From assembly GCA_016787645.1 (NCBI GenBank), contig JAEUUF010000026.1:459101-523100 (forward strand): a stretch of 64,000 nt of DNA. The letters run 5' to 3'. Positions within the stretch are counted from its first letter, which is position 1; the number at the start of each line of letters is the position of its first letter. Of the stretch, positions 1-9,502 are shown piece by piece. The notes beneath the pieces were generated by a model that saw only the letters and a list, made by a program, of their open reading frames with translations, was not told the origin of the DNA and ran no database searches. This stretch comes from Cyclobacteriaceae bacterium (lineage in GTDB: Bacteria; Bacteroidota; Bacteroidia; Cytophagales; Cyclobacteriaceae). The position numbers and the translations under genes were made by a program.

Positions 1-1
1 G

Positions 2-3000
2 TCATCGCAAGATGCGTACGTGTACTTTGATGATACAGGATATACGCCGCTGATCAATTCCGCAACTCAACAAGCTGCCTCGTTGCCGGCCACCGCCGAT
101 GCCACGGTTGCTACACTTGCCAAACTTATCCTCAGTGACGGAGGTGCGGCCAACTTCGAACTGACTGGCCTGAACAGTGCCATCAGCGATGGTGACGGTG
201 CGTTCACTCGCATCTCACAAATCTCTTTTGCGGTAACCAACAGCCAGGACCTGAGAACTTTGGCCTTGTATAACAATGCTGGAACCAAGATTAGCTCCGA
301 TGTGGCCGCAGGTCCAACCGTAAACTTTACGGGCCTGAATATCCAGGCGCCTGATAACGGTTCAATTGACTTTACTGTCCGCACAACGTTTGCCTCCACC
401 ATCACGGCAGACCACGACCTGGTTCAGCTTACCATTACGGGTGTAACCCAAAGCGCTGGTTCATTGCTTTACCAGGGCCCTACTCCTCCTAACGCAGCCT
501 ATAAAGGCGGCGTACTAAACGGAGACAAGACGCTGGCCACCGCCAACAAGATTGACGTGGTAGCGACTAAACTGGTATTCACTCAAAACCCGCCCGCTTT
601 CGCAGGTATCCTTGAACCAGTTCCTTTTAGTGGGACTCCTGCCACGACAGTTGTGGCCCGTGACGCGAACAACAACCTCGACGTCGACTTCGATTTTGCC
701 ACGAATTCAACGGTAGGAAGTTTGACCTCTGTGGCAAACCTCACTTCAACCACTTTCCCATTTGCGGCGGGTGTACTGGATTTGGGAACCTATCGCTATT
801 CGGGTGTGGGCAATGGCACACTCACCGTTAACGTTTCAACGGGGCTTCCTCCGGTGGTAGTTGGCTTCCCGCCGGTTATTGCCGCTCCCACTGCCGCTGT
901 CTCTACCAATGTTGATGTTATCCACGTGGCCACGAGCATTGCAACCGGCGGTATCATCGGTTCCACCAACCTGGCCGGAGGTGCTGTCAATAAGGTTATT
1001 TTCGGTATAACCTTCAGTGCAGCTTACCAGGCCGGAGGTGAACCCGACCTAAGCAGCTTCCGCATTAACTTTGGAAACCTCGGTAGTGTTCACTTAGACC
1101 AAATATTTGCTAACCCAAGAATCTTTGAGAACACCAGTGCCACCTTTGGCGGGCCGAACATCAGCTCGTTCGGTGGTACCGTGACGTTTGACAATACAAC
1201 CTTCCGAGACCTCATTGTCAATTTCCCCACGCCCCGACCGCTCACAACCGCCAAGTCCTATTTCCTGATGGTGGACATCGTCTCCACCGCCAGTGGATCT
1301 ACTCCTTCAGTTACGCCAAATGTGATCGATGACCCATACCCGGCGGCCACAGGAACAAATATTGTGACCACGAAAGGAAGCGCGACTTCGAACGTTTCGG
1401 GCCAGACTTACAATTTCTCGGCTATCTTCCCTCCTACGCTGACGTCATCGTACCCAGCTCCCGGGCAACTTAATGTGTCCCGTAGCCAGCCCACTATTTC
1501 CCTGACATTCAGTGTTCCCGTTTGGTCGCTGAACTCAGCTGGCATAGGCCTCTACGATGGTGCAACAGATGCCTTCATCCAGAACCTTCCTTTGGCGAGC
1601 GGCGGTCCTGGTAGTGGCGACTATGCCGGAGGTATCGTTGCGAATCTTGGCAATCCGCTGGTCTTCCAGTTGCCTGGAGCCGGTGTGCTCCAGGACAACC
1701 ATGTCTACTATATCAAGATCGATGCAGGTGTCTTCAATGGAGCAGCGGCGGTTAACAACAAGGGCATCATGGACCAGGCCGGTAACTTGTTTGCGGGTAT
1801 ATCCTATTCCGGGACCCTCTACTTCAAGACGGCAAATCCAAATGCACCTAACTTACTTTCCACGCCGGTTTCAGCCAGCAACCCAACGGTACTAAATCCT
1901 TCCACTACCGGTGGGGTAATTTCAGCGATCTTTGACCAGCCCGGCAAGGCCTTTTTCCTTGTCCTTCCGAGCGGAACGGCGACTCCTACACCGGCGCAAA
2001 TCCAGTCAGGAGCTCACCCTTCACAAGTGGCCAGTGGTTCTTTTAACATTGACCAAATCAAGCCAGCTTCACAATTTGGCGTGATTACGCCAAGCAGTGG
2101 AACGCTTACCGCCGGCAACACCTACGATCTGTGGATGTCTGCCGTGGGCTACAGCGAGAACAACGGCGTGCTGACGCAGATACCTGCTGCCGCACCGGCC
2201 CATTATGGTAACATCGGCAACGTGGCCAAAACAGGAACCATCAGTACCACCACTACAAGCAATGTGGTTACAGGGTCTGGTACTTTGTTTACCACCGAAT
2301 TGGTCCCCGGAAGGTCCCTTTTTGACGGAGCAGTCCTGATCGGAACAATTGCGACGATTACGAGCCCAACATCCTTGACACTGGCGGCTAATGCACCGGT
2401 GGATCTTACCAATCAGCCTTACACTGCTTCAGGATTTGAAGTAGGTGCAACGGGACCTACGCTTACGTTTATCGCTGCAGCGACTTCCGCTTCAGTAACA
2501 CTGAACCAGCCATCGTTGGATATCTGTACGGACGCTTACAGCACGCTTAACCTGCCGATTGTAATTACAGAGTCGTCTTCAAAGGCAGATTTCAGCAGCG
2601 GTTCTACACAGAACTTCAACCTGGTATTGCCTGCTGGCTTCTCTTTTGATGCTTCGTTGACCAATGGTAGGCCTACGTATGGTAAACTGACCTTAACCGG
2701 TGCGGACTTTACTATCCCTCCGCTGCAGTCAGGCACCATCACTACTTCCTTGCTGTCGCCCAATGTGGTCGGAGTTGGAACCTTGTTCACAAGCCAGTTT
2801 AACATTGGTGATGTGGTATACAACTCAACGGGTACCACCCTCATCGGAACGGTCGCATCGATCACCAGCAATACCAGCATGACATTGACGTCGAATGCCG
2901 CAGTTGCCGTGGCCGCTGCAACGTACCGTGGTCCTTACCATCCCGGAAATCCTCAATTGGGATTTGTAGGAAGCTCCATCCTGACGGTGAGCTACATTAA

Positions 3001-6000
3001 TAATGGCAATACCACGATTGACAAGATCATTATTTCAGATCTTCGTGTTACATCACCGTCCGGTGCCAGTGGACCGATCACCCGCTTTGGCGGAAATGCC
3101 CTGCTCACAGCGATCCCTGACTTGTCCTCTGTCGCCACGATCAGTTCTTCGGACGCACAGGGCATCACCTTCTCCAACAGCTATTCGTTGCTGAAATTTG
3201 GAAACGGTAGTGTTACTACGATTCCTGACGAGTTCCAGGATCCAGTCTTGCTGACACAACCGAACGCTGTTCAATTGTTCCCCGTGGCTCCTTTCGGAGA
3301 TTATGGACCTACGTCGTTCAGCGGGCCTGGTGTTAACATCAACATCCTGAACCTCACCGCGGTGACACTGAATACACCGTTCAATATTTCTGTGGATCAC
3401 AAGGACAACAACGGATGTCCGTCCACCAGCTTTGAACAGTACACGGTTTATGATCACACCCGAGCCATCGCCGACTTGTCGCCGGAATACTGCAGTACAA
3501 ATACGAATTTCAAGATCACCAACCCGACGGCCTTGGCTACCGTGGGTGTGGCCACCCACCTGGTGACATTTGATCGCCTCCAGTCCTACTACCTGGAGAA
3601 ACTCGTATCCCGTGTTCCGCTGAATGCACAACCTTTCGGGACGCCCCCTGCTCCGGGACTGTTGCCACAAATCATTTATGGACCCGGTTGGGACAATGTG
3701 ATTCAGAATTTCATGATCACGAAGCTTTTCAACCAGGTGTATCCCGGTCCTCCTTCGACACCGTACCCTGTATTCGGACCTACCGGTGGTTTCAACCCGG
3801 CCAACAACCCTATCCCTGGTACAGCGCCGTTTACCGGACCGAATGCGCCAAAGACGTATTTTAACTACACCATCGATGAGGCCACCGTGCTGAACGCCAA
3901 GTCGATTGACGGAACAATTCCACGCAATCCTTACGATTACTTCATCCAACTCAGCCCCCAGGGCAATGCATACTACAAAGGCGGCTCACTCGGGATTGTG
4001 GAATTTGAAGGAACGTATCAGAGCATTGCGAATGCCAACATTCAGATTCCTTTGATCCAGAATGTTGAGTTCTTCGTTCCTGCTGTTCCTATCATAGAAA
4101 CCAGCAGGCCCTCCTTCCTGGATGTAGCCGATGGCAACAACCCTCCCGGTCCTCCCGGCGATAGTAACCAGGGCACACCCGTATTCTGCGAACTTGGAGG
4201 GTCCATTACACTCAATGGATATCCTGCAGCCTCACCCGGCAGTTCAGTGGGTACGTTCCGGCTGTACCAGTACTTGAATCCGACAACCAATGGTCCTACC
4301 ATCTACGATCCATCGCTGCCCGCCAATACAGTGGTGTCTGCGATTGATAACGGTGGATTCACACAATTGACCCTGAGTGCTCCCATTATCATCAATGTGA
4401 ATGACTTCATTGCGTTGACTGGCGCGACACCGGCCGGACTGAATGCATCCCACAAGGTGCTTTCCAAGATTTCCGGATCTCAGTTCACCGTGAACATTCC
4501 CTTCAATGCTGGGAATAACTTCACGGCTGCAACGGTGACGATCGGTGGTTTCAAGGATAATGGTAACGGAGTTGCCAGTATTGACCCGACCATGCTCAAG
4601 AATGGTAACCTGGACATTGTGGTCGAGTACGAGTACCATGATCTTGCTTCGCCCTGTACGAGCAAGACAAAACAGATCATCCGGATCAGCCCGAACCCGG
4701 TGGCCTCATTCACCTTCCAAAGCCTGAGTGGCTCTCCCTACATCGTCTCCCCCGCTGCAAAGTGTGAAGATGAACCGATCACCTTTACCTCTGGAGCTAC
4801 CAGTGCCGATCCTATCAATAGCACAATCAGGACTTACACCTGGGATTTTGGCGATCCTAGTTCGTTGACCAACCAGGTGTCAAACAGCATCCCTGGCCAG
4901 GCGCACACGTATGATAACCCCAGCACGGTACCGTATTTGGTCAAACATAACGCTGTATCTTACTGGGGATGTCCTTCGGTGATACCCACCGCATTGGGCA
5001 CGGTGCAGGACTTCCAGCAAAACCTTGATGTAGGACAAAAACCGGTGGTGAAGTTCAGCCTGTCCGGTCTGGCCAAGAACGATGTATTTAAGTTCACAGC
5101 CCATGACGCGACCGGAAATACGACGGTATCCGCCAATGATGCCATCAAGCAACTGAAGTGGGACTTCGGCCAGGGCGCTCCCGGGACGAACATTAACATC
5201 AGGGATGCCGCCGATGGGCTGACTACGAATGCACAGTTCAACGCAGACATTGTCAACTTCACCTATACTCAGGTTGGACCCCAGTTGGTTGACCTTGAAG
5301 TTCAATCTAACCTCGGCTGCCAAAACCGGCTTAGCCTGGACGGCACCTATCGCAACATTGTCGTACTGGATCGCAAGGTGCTTCTTACCAGCAGCGATGT
5401 ATATGAGGAAAACTTCGATGCCAACGATGGCAACTGGCAGAAGTGGGGCGCAGCGCAGACCATAAATGAGATGGTGGCTGCTATTCCGACGGCGACCTGG
5501 GGACGGGGATTACCGGCTAATCCATTTGACCCTAGTTACAATACAATCTATAGCCAAATCGCCGGTTCGGGCCTCATGAAAACCAACCCTACTGGAAACT
5601 ACAATTCCAACGAAAGGTCGGCGTTGTACAGTCCCAGCTTCGATTTAAGCCCTTTACTGCGACCTATGATCTCCTTCAATAGCATTGTGCAAACGGCGGT
5701 CAGTGATGGTGTCGTTCTCCAATTCTCTACCGACACGCTTAATATTGCTGATCCGGATAAAGTCTGGCAGACACTCGGACAGATTGGTGATGGCGAAGAT
5801 TGGTTTAACATTAATGCCATTGCCGGGAAACCCGGTGACCAGACCCAGGATGACTTCGGCTGGAGCGGAGCAGATGGCACTGCCTGGATATTCCCCAAGC
5901 ACACCCTGGATGTGGTCAATGCGAGCAATCATGTAGTATTCCGCTATGCGATGGGTAGTGTAAGTGGTGGAAGTTCGGGCTTCTGGCTTGATAACGTCCG

Positions 6001-7036
6001 CATCGGTGATCGCACCCGGACTATCTTATTGGAAAGCTTTGCCAACACCGCCAATACCTCTAAAACGGGTACCTGGGAATCTGAAAAAGCGCAGGCCGAT
6101 TCGGTAGCTCTCTTCCAGGATGGTGCTGTGGGTACAGAGGTGATTAAACTCAACTACCACCTCAATTTCCCTGGAAAAGACCCTATGAATGAGGACAACC
6201 CAGCGGACCCGAGTTCGCGAGCATTGTTCTACAACATCACAACCACGCCACGTTCAGTGTTGGATGGTGAAAAGGACCCGACGGATCGGTTGTTCAGTGA
6301 ATGGGGACAGTCTCTCTACGATGTGAGATCGTTGCAGCTTGCCAAAGCGAATATCACTATCAATCCCACCGTGGTTGCTGATTCACTGATTATCAATGTG
6401 GATGTCAAGTCGACGGTCCTCACGGGCATTGGAACCAATACCCTGGTTCATGTCGTAGTCCTCGAGAAGGATATAACGCTTCCCTCGGCTAAACAGAGTA
6501 TGGTGAAGAGCGGGGAAACCTCGTTCGAATATGTGGTCAAGAAAATGTTGCCCTCTGCGGCGGGTACTCCGTTCGGAGCAGTTTTGCCTTACAACTCCAC
6601 GCGATCCTTCGGACCATTTGTTTGGAAACCTGAGTTATCCAGGCTTTATGACAATCCCAATGATCTAGTGGTTGCGGTCTTCCTCCAGGAGTCTGTACCA
6701 CCCTATGAGGTTCACCAGGTAGAATTGTTCGAGCCGATTAACGATCCATCCATCGTTACCGGGCTTGAGCCTCTGGCTTCGGACAAAGTGCTGGTGTACC
6801 CGATTCCTGCGAACCGAGAAATGACGGTTCAGTTACCCGGACAAGTTGCCAAGCGTGCTGATCTTCAGTTGATCGATCAAACAGGACGACCAGCATTGAA
6901 GTCTTCCATCCCTGAAGGAGCCGACCGCGCCACGCTCAATGTGAGCGACCTTTCAGGTGGTGTTTACATCCTGACCATTGATATGGGACAAGGAGTCCTC
7001 ACCCGGAAGAAAGTGATGATTGTACACCAGGACTAA
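2..7036 (+). CDS. Giant secreted multidomain protein with T9SS sorting domain (5' truncated)
   Basis: The reading frame is open to the left edge, so the N-terminus and signal peptide lie outside the window; a GTG at 20 is only an internal codon. At least 2,344 residues are present. In order I see: Thr/Ser/Gly-rich beta-sandwich stretches; an SbsA-type Ig-like domain (about nt 1430-1830, starting near PPTLTSSYPAPGQ); two copies of a ~68-residue module (2228-2434, 2729-2932); a PKD-like domain (about 4730-4960, TYTWDFGD); a jelly-roll/MAM-like segment (about 5400-6000) opening with YEENFD; an Omp28/thioredoxin-like stretch (about 6025-6500) without cysteines; and a C-terminal T9SS type A sorting domain (VYPIPANREMTVQLPG ... 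GGVYILTI). It should be exported through the type IX secretion system and attached to the cell surface or released, probably as an adhesin-like or structural protein. Specific function unknown. Confidence 0.85.
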   Translation, partial: SSQDAYVYFDDTGYTPLINSATQQAASLPATADATVATLAKLILSDGGAANFELTGLNSAISDGDGAFTRISQISFAVTNSQDLRTLALYNNAGTKISSDVAAGPTVNFTGLNIQAPDNGSIDFTVRTTFASTITADHDLVQLTITGVTQSAGSLLYQGPTPPNAAYKGGVLNGDKTLATANKIDVVATKLVFTQNPPAFAGILEPVPFSGTPATTVVARDANNNLDVDFDFATNSTVGSLTSVANLTSTTFPFAAGVLDLGTYRYSGVGNGTLTVNVSTGLPPVVVGFPPVIAAPTAAVSTNVDVIHVATSIATGGIIGSTNLAGGAVNKVIFGITFSAAYQAGGEPDLSSFRINFGNLGSVHLDQIFANPRIFENTSATFGGPNISSFGGTVTFDNTTFRDLIVNFPTPRPLTTAKSYFLMVDIVSTASGSTPSVTPNVIDDPYPAATGTNIVTTKGSATSNVSGQTYNFSAIFPPTLTSSYPAPGQLNVSRSQPTISLTFSVPVWSLNSAGIGLYDGATDAFIQNLPLASGGPGSGDYAGGIVANLGNPLVFQLPGAGVLQDNHVYYIKIDAGVFNGAAAVNNKGIMDQAGNLFAGISYSGTLYFKTANPNAPNLLSTPVSASNPTVLNPSTTGGVISAIFDQPGKAFFLVLPSGTATPTPAQIQSGAHPSQVASGSFNIDQIKPASQFGVITPSSGTLTAGNTYDLWMSAVGYSENNGVLTQIPAAAPAHYGNIGNVAKTGTISTTTTSNVVTGSGTLFTTELVPGRSLFDGAVLIGTIATITSPTSLTLAANAPVDLTNQPYTASGFEVGATGPTLTFIAAATSASVTLNQPSLDICTDAYSTLNLPIVITESSSKADFSSGSTQNFNLVLPAGFSFDASLTNGRPTYGKLTLTGADFTIPPLQSGTITTSLLSPNVVGVGTLFTSQFNIGDVVYNSTGTTLIGTVASITSNTSMTLTSNAAVAVAAATYRGPYHPGNPQLGFVGSSILTVSYINNGNTTIDKIIISDLRVTSPSGASGPITRFGGNALLTAIPDLSSVATISSSDAQGITFSNSYSLLKFGNGSVTTIPDEFQDPVLLTQPNAVQLFPVAPFGDYGPTSFSGPGVNINILNLTAVTLNTPFNISVDHKDNNGCPSTSFEQYTVYDHTRAIADLSPEYCSTNTNFKITNPTALATVGVATHLVTFDRLQSYYLEKLVSRVPLNAQPFGTPPAPGLLPQIIYGPGWDNVIQNFMITKLFNQVYPGPPSTPYPVFGPTGGFNPANNPIPGTAPFTGPNAPKTYFNYTIDEATVLNAKSIDGTIPRNPYDYFIQLSPQGNAYYKGGSLGIVEFEGTYQSIANANIQIPLIQNVEFFVPAVPIIETSRPSFLDVADGNNPPGPPGDSNQGTPVFCELGGSITLNGYPAASPGSSVGTFRLYQYLNPTTNGPTIYDPSLPANTVVSAIDNGGFTQLTLSAPIIINVNDFIALTGATPAGLNASHKVLSKISGSQFTVNIPFNAGNNFTAATVTIGGFKDNGNGVASIDPTMLKNGNLDIVVEYEYHDLASPCTSKTKQIIRISPNPVASFTFQSLSGSPYIVSPAAKCEDEPITFTSGATSADPINSTIRTYTWDFGDPSSLTNQVSNSIPGQAHTYDNPSTVPYLVKHNAVSYWGCPSVIPTALGTVQDFQQNLDVGQKPVVKFSLSGLAKNDVFKFTAHDATGNTTVSANDAIKQLKWDFGQGAPGTNINIRDAADGLTTNAQFNADIVNFTYTQVGPQLVDLEVQSNLGCQNRLSLDGTYRNIVVLDRKVLLTSSDVYEENFDANDGNWQKWGAAQTINEMVAAIPTATWGRGLPANPFDPSYNTIYSQIAGSGLMKTNPTGNYNSNERSALYSPSFDLSPLLRPMISFNSIVQTAVSDGVVLQFSTDTLNIADPDKVWQTLGQIGDGEDWFNINAIAGKPGDQTQDDFGWSGADGTAWIFPKHTLDVVNASNHVVFRYAMGSVSGGSSGFWLDNVRIGDRTRTILLESFANTANTSKTGTWESEKAQADSVALFQDGAVGTEVIKLNYHLNFPGKDPMNEDNPADPSSRALFYNITTTPRSVLDGEKDPTDRLFSEWGQSLYDVRSLQLAKANITINPTVVADSLIINVDVKSTVLTGIGTNTLVHVVVLEKDITLPSAKQSMVKSGETSFEYVVKKMLPSAAGTPFGAVLPYNSTRSFGPFVWKPELSRLYDNPNDLVVAVFLQESVPPYEVHQVELFEPINDPSIVTGLEPLASDKVLVYPIPANREMTVQLPGQVAKRADLQLIDQTGRPALKSSIPEGADRATLNVSDLSGGVYILTIDMGQGVLTRKKVMIVHQD
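2228..2434 (+). repeat. Internal protein repeat module, copy 1
   Basis: This encodes a ~68-residue unit beginning SGTISTTTTSNVVTG and containing GTLFTTEL, LIGTIATITS and TSLTLAANA. It matches the unit at 2729-2932 along its full length. The pattern (GT.F....; IGT.A.ITS.TS.TL..NA) occurs in phage-tail-like and large surface proteins. Confidence 0.7.
2729..2932 (+). repeat. Internal protein repeat module, copy 2
   Basis: Second copy of the module at 2228-2434. It shares GTLFTSQF, LIGTVASITS and TSMTLTSNA at equivalent positions, 501 bases (167 codons) downstream. The DNA has diverged much more than the protein pattern, so this is an old duplication. Confidence 0.7.
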
Positions 7037-7052
7037 TTGTCTGTCAACCATG

Positions 7053-7093
7053 AAAAAGCCGCTTTTCTACCTGAAAAGCGGCTTTTTCTTTTC
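7053..7093 (+). terminator. Rho-independent terminator after the giant T9SS gene
   Basis: A 15-bp perfect inverted repeat (7053-7067 with 7073-7087, core AAAGCCGC) with a 5-base loop runs into a T-rich tail. It starts 17 bases after the stop codon at 7036. Confidence 0.9.
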
Positions 7094-7167
7094 CTGACAG
7101 ACTTTTCAAGTCTTCCCCCGAATCACTAATTTCAGCACTTTAAACACCCTTCTCCCGTTCGTCGCAC

Positions 7168-7989
7168 ATGGAAATTTTCCTCAAAGCGGATACCTGGCTT
7201 GCCCTGCTAACGCTTTGCTTTTTGGAGATTGTCCTGGGCATCGACAACATCATTTTCATTTCCATCGTATCCAACAAACTCCCCGAAGAGCTTCGCCAAA
7301 AGGCTCGCAATACCGGGCTGGCCTTCGCGATGGGCGTCCGGATCATCTTCTTGTTGGGCATTACCTGGGTCATCAGCTTTACTGAAACCCTCTTCACGGT
7401 CCCCCAGACTTTGTGGATGCATGAAGACCTACCGGTGAGCGGGCGCGACCTGATCCTTGGCTTCGGAGGACTTTTCCTCATCGCCAAGAGCACGATGGAA
7501 ATCAACCATGAAATGGAAGGAGAGGAAGAGGATGAAGAAAATCCGTTGATGCGCAAACGACCGGCGGGCCCCACGCTGATGGGAACCATTGTGCAAATCG
7601 TGTTGCTGGACATTATCTTCTCCTTCGACTCGATTCTGACTGCTGTTGGTATCGTTGAGCCGGATAAAGTGATCATCATGATCATCGCTGTGATCATTTC
7701 AATCATCATCATGATGTTCTTCAGCGGGAGCATTAGTCGCTTCATCCAAAAGCACCCTTCCATGGAAGTACTCGCCCTGGGCTTCCTGATTCTTATCGGT
7801 TTCATGTTGTTCCTCGAATCACTTCACTACGTGATTCCCAAAGGTTACATCTACTTTGCGGTTGCCTTTTCCATGCTGATCGAGTTGACCAACATTCGAG
7901 TCCGCAACAAGCGAAAGACCAAGCCCGTAAAACTGAATAAACCATTTACGGAGGCAGAAATGCACGAAGCCACGGATCAGAAGAAATGA
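7168..7989 (+). CDS. TerC family integral membrane protein
   Basis: The protein has 273 residues with about seven hydrophobic segments. It contains the family's acidic membrane motifs: LEIVLGIDNIIFISI near residue 20-34 and LLDIIFSFDSILTAVG near 145. TerC/YjbE/Alx relatives are linked to metal (Mn2+) export, pH response and tellurite resistance, and help metalate exported proteins. A His/Glu/Asp-rich cytoplasmic loop (EMEGEEEDEENP) lies mid-protein. The ATG at 7168 follows the terminator at 7053-7093, so the gene has its own promoter. The substrate cannot be read from the sequence. Confidence 0.88.
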   Translation: MEIFLKADTWLALLTLCFLEIVLGIDNIIFISIVSNKLPEELRQKARNTGLAFAMGVRIIFLLGITWVISFTETLFTVPQTLWMHEDLPVSGRDLILGFGGLFLIAKSTMEINHEMEGEEEDEENPLMRKRPAGPTLMGTIVQIVLLDIIFSFDSILTAVGIVEPDKVIIMIIAVIISIIIMMFFSGSISRFIQKHPSMEVLALGFLILIGFMLFLESLHYVIPKGYIYFAVAFSMLIELTNIRVRNKRKTKPVKLNKPFTEAEMHEATDQKK

Positions 7990-8034
7990 TAAGTCTGCCC
8001 TCCCCGTGGCATTAGTTCCTTACTTACAAACATT

Positions 8035-8562
8035 ATGAACTACGACCCCCGTTACCCTATAGGAAAATTCCAGGCCGCCGAATCTTATTCAAGTAATGAC
8101 CGGGTGGGTTTTGTCAGCCGCATCGCCTCACTCCCCGATCGCCTTGAGTCGGCTATCCACGGACTGTCTACGGCCCAGCTGGACACACCCTACCGTGAAG
8201 GTGGATGGACAGTGCGACAGGTGGTGCATCATATAGCCGACAGCCACCTCAATGCCTATATCCGAACCAAATGGACGCTCACGGAGGAAGCACCCACTAT
8301 AAAAGCGTATGACGAAAAGGCCTGGGCGACCACACCCGAGATGGCCGCAGACCCTGCCCTGTCGATAAGACTGCTCAAAGCTCTCCATGCCCGGTGGACA
8401 GTCCTGCTTGGCGGACTAAGCGACAGCGACCTACAAAAGTACTTCATTCACCCGGCGACCAAGAAATCGGTTCGATTGGATCAACTGATGGCCATGTACG
8501 CCTGGCATGGCGACCACCATCTGGCCCATATCACGGAATTGAAGAAAGCGAATAATTGGTAG
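8035..8562 (+). CDS. YfiT/BstA-type bacillithiol transferase (DinB superfamily)
   Basis: The protein has 175 residues, typical of YfiT-like four-helix-bundle DinB proteins. The metal-binding His pattern is present: VHHIADSH at residues 64-71 and WHGDHHLAHI at 157-166, with GGWTVRQVVHH before it. Known relatives catalyse conjugation of bacillithiol to electrophiles, including toxins and antibiotics, and bacillithiol is made by many Bacteroidota. The gene lies 45 bases after terC and 7 bases before the YheT hydrolase, so it probably leads an operon with the next two genes. The thiol cofactor is inferred from the family, not seen here. Confidence 0.85.
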   Translation: MNYDPRYPIGKFQAAESYSSNDRVGFVSRIASLPDRLESAIHGLSTAQLDTPYREGGWTVRQVVHHIADSHLNAYIRTKWTLTEEAPTIKAYDEKAWATTPEMAADPALSIRLLKALHARWTVLLGGLSDSDLQKYFIHPATKKSVRLDQLMAMYAWHGDHHLAHITELKKANNW

Positions 8563-8569
8563 CCGCCTC

Positions 8570-9502
8570 ATGGTTGAGAACGTGTACTCCCCGCCGGCCC
8601 TGCTGTTCAACCGGCACCTTGAAACGATCTACCCCTCCCTTCTCCGGAAAGTGACATTTCGCAAGCCAACCCGTGAACGGATTGAAACACCTGATGATGA
8701 TTTCCTCGACCTGGATTGGTACCGGCAAGGTTCATCCCGATGTGTAATCATCAGTCACGGACTTGAGGGCAACTCACAACGGAGTTACGTGTTGGGGATG
8801 GCCCGGGCGTTTTTCAATGAGGGATTTGATGTGCTTGCCTGGAATTACCGCGGATGCAGCGGTGAGATGAATCGGCAATTGAGGTTCTATCACAGTGGCG
8901 CGACGGACGACCTCCACACGGTGGTGACTCATGCCAGTCGCCACTATCCTGAATTATACCTCGTCGGCTTCAGCCTGGGTGGTAACCTGACCCTGAAATA
9001 CCTGGGTGAAGGTCGTGCGCCGGAAGCCGTAAGGAGGGCGGTAGGAATTTCGGTTCCCTTAAACCTCCATACCAGCTGCCTGGCCATCTCCAAGCCGTCC
9101 AACTGGATCTATTCCCAACGCTTCCTTCGTAGTCTCTCGGCCAAGGTGAGAGCAAAACCCGGCCTCAGCAAGGTGGTAGATGTTGGAAAGTTGAATACCC
9201 TCAGAACATTGTTTGAGTTTGACGATCACTTCACGGGGCCCCTGCATGGGTTCAAAGGGGCAATCGACTATTATAACCGGTGCAGTTCAATTCATTCCTT
9301 ACCGGGGATAACTATTCCCACCTTGATCCTCAATGCGCTCAATGATCCGTTCCTGAGCGAGGATTGCTATCCTGCCACCAGCAACTCAAAGCTTATCCTT
9401 GACTACCCGGCTCGAGGAGGACATGTTGGTTTCGCCCGGTTTGACAGGAATAATATATATTGGTCAGAAATGAAGGCACTGTCCTTCATCAATGCTGTCT
9501 GA
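8570..9502 (+). CDS. YheT-family alpha/beta hydrolase
   Basis: A 310-residue alpha/beta hydrolase. The nucleophile elbow GFSLGG puts the catalytic serine at 135, with acid Asp259 in NALNDPF and base His285 in RGGHVGF. The oxyanion region is ISHGLEGNS (residues 61-69), and the N-terminal signature is RHLETIYPS. This is the UPF0017/YheT group, putative esterases of unknown substrate. It sits 7 bases after bstA-like, and its TGA shares one base with the ATG of the next gene (TGATG), which suggests translational coupling. Confidence 0.85.
   Translation: MVENVYSPPALLFNRHLETIYPSLLRKVTFRKPTRERIETPDDDFLDLDWYRQGSSRCVIISHGLEGNSQRSYVLGMARAFFNEGFDVLAWNYRGCSGEMNRQLRFYHSGATDDLHTVVTHASRHYPELYLVGFSLGGNLTLKYLGEGRAPEAVRRAVGISVPLNLHTSCLAISKPSNWIYSQRFLRSLSAKVRAKPGLSKVVDVGKLNTLRTLFEFDDHFTGPLHGFKGAIDYYNRCSSIHSLPGITIPTLILNALNDPFLSEDCYPATSNSKLILDYPARGGHVGFARFDRNNIYWSEMKALSFINAV

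Noticed and set aside
3053-3949. 298-residue open frame on the minus strand inside the giant T9SS gene
   Set aside because: Complete overlap with a well-supported coding frame, low-complexity Arg/Gly/Val-rich translation, no motif. A shadow of the opposite strand.
9460-9501. Upstream extension of the SRAP-like frame to 9460
   Set aside because: It lies inside yheT, adds a non-family N-terminus and does not restore a Cys at position 2.
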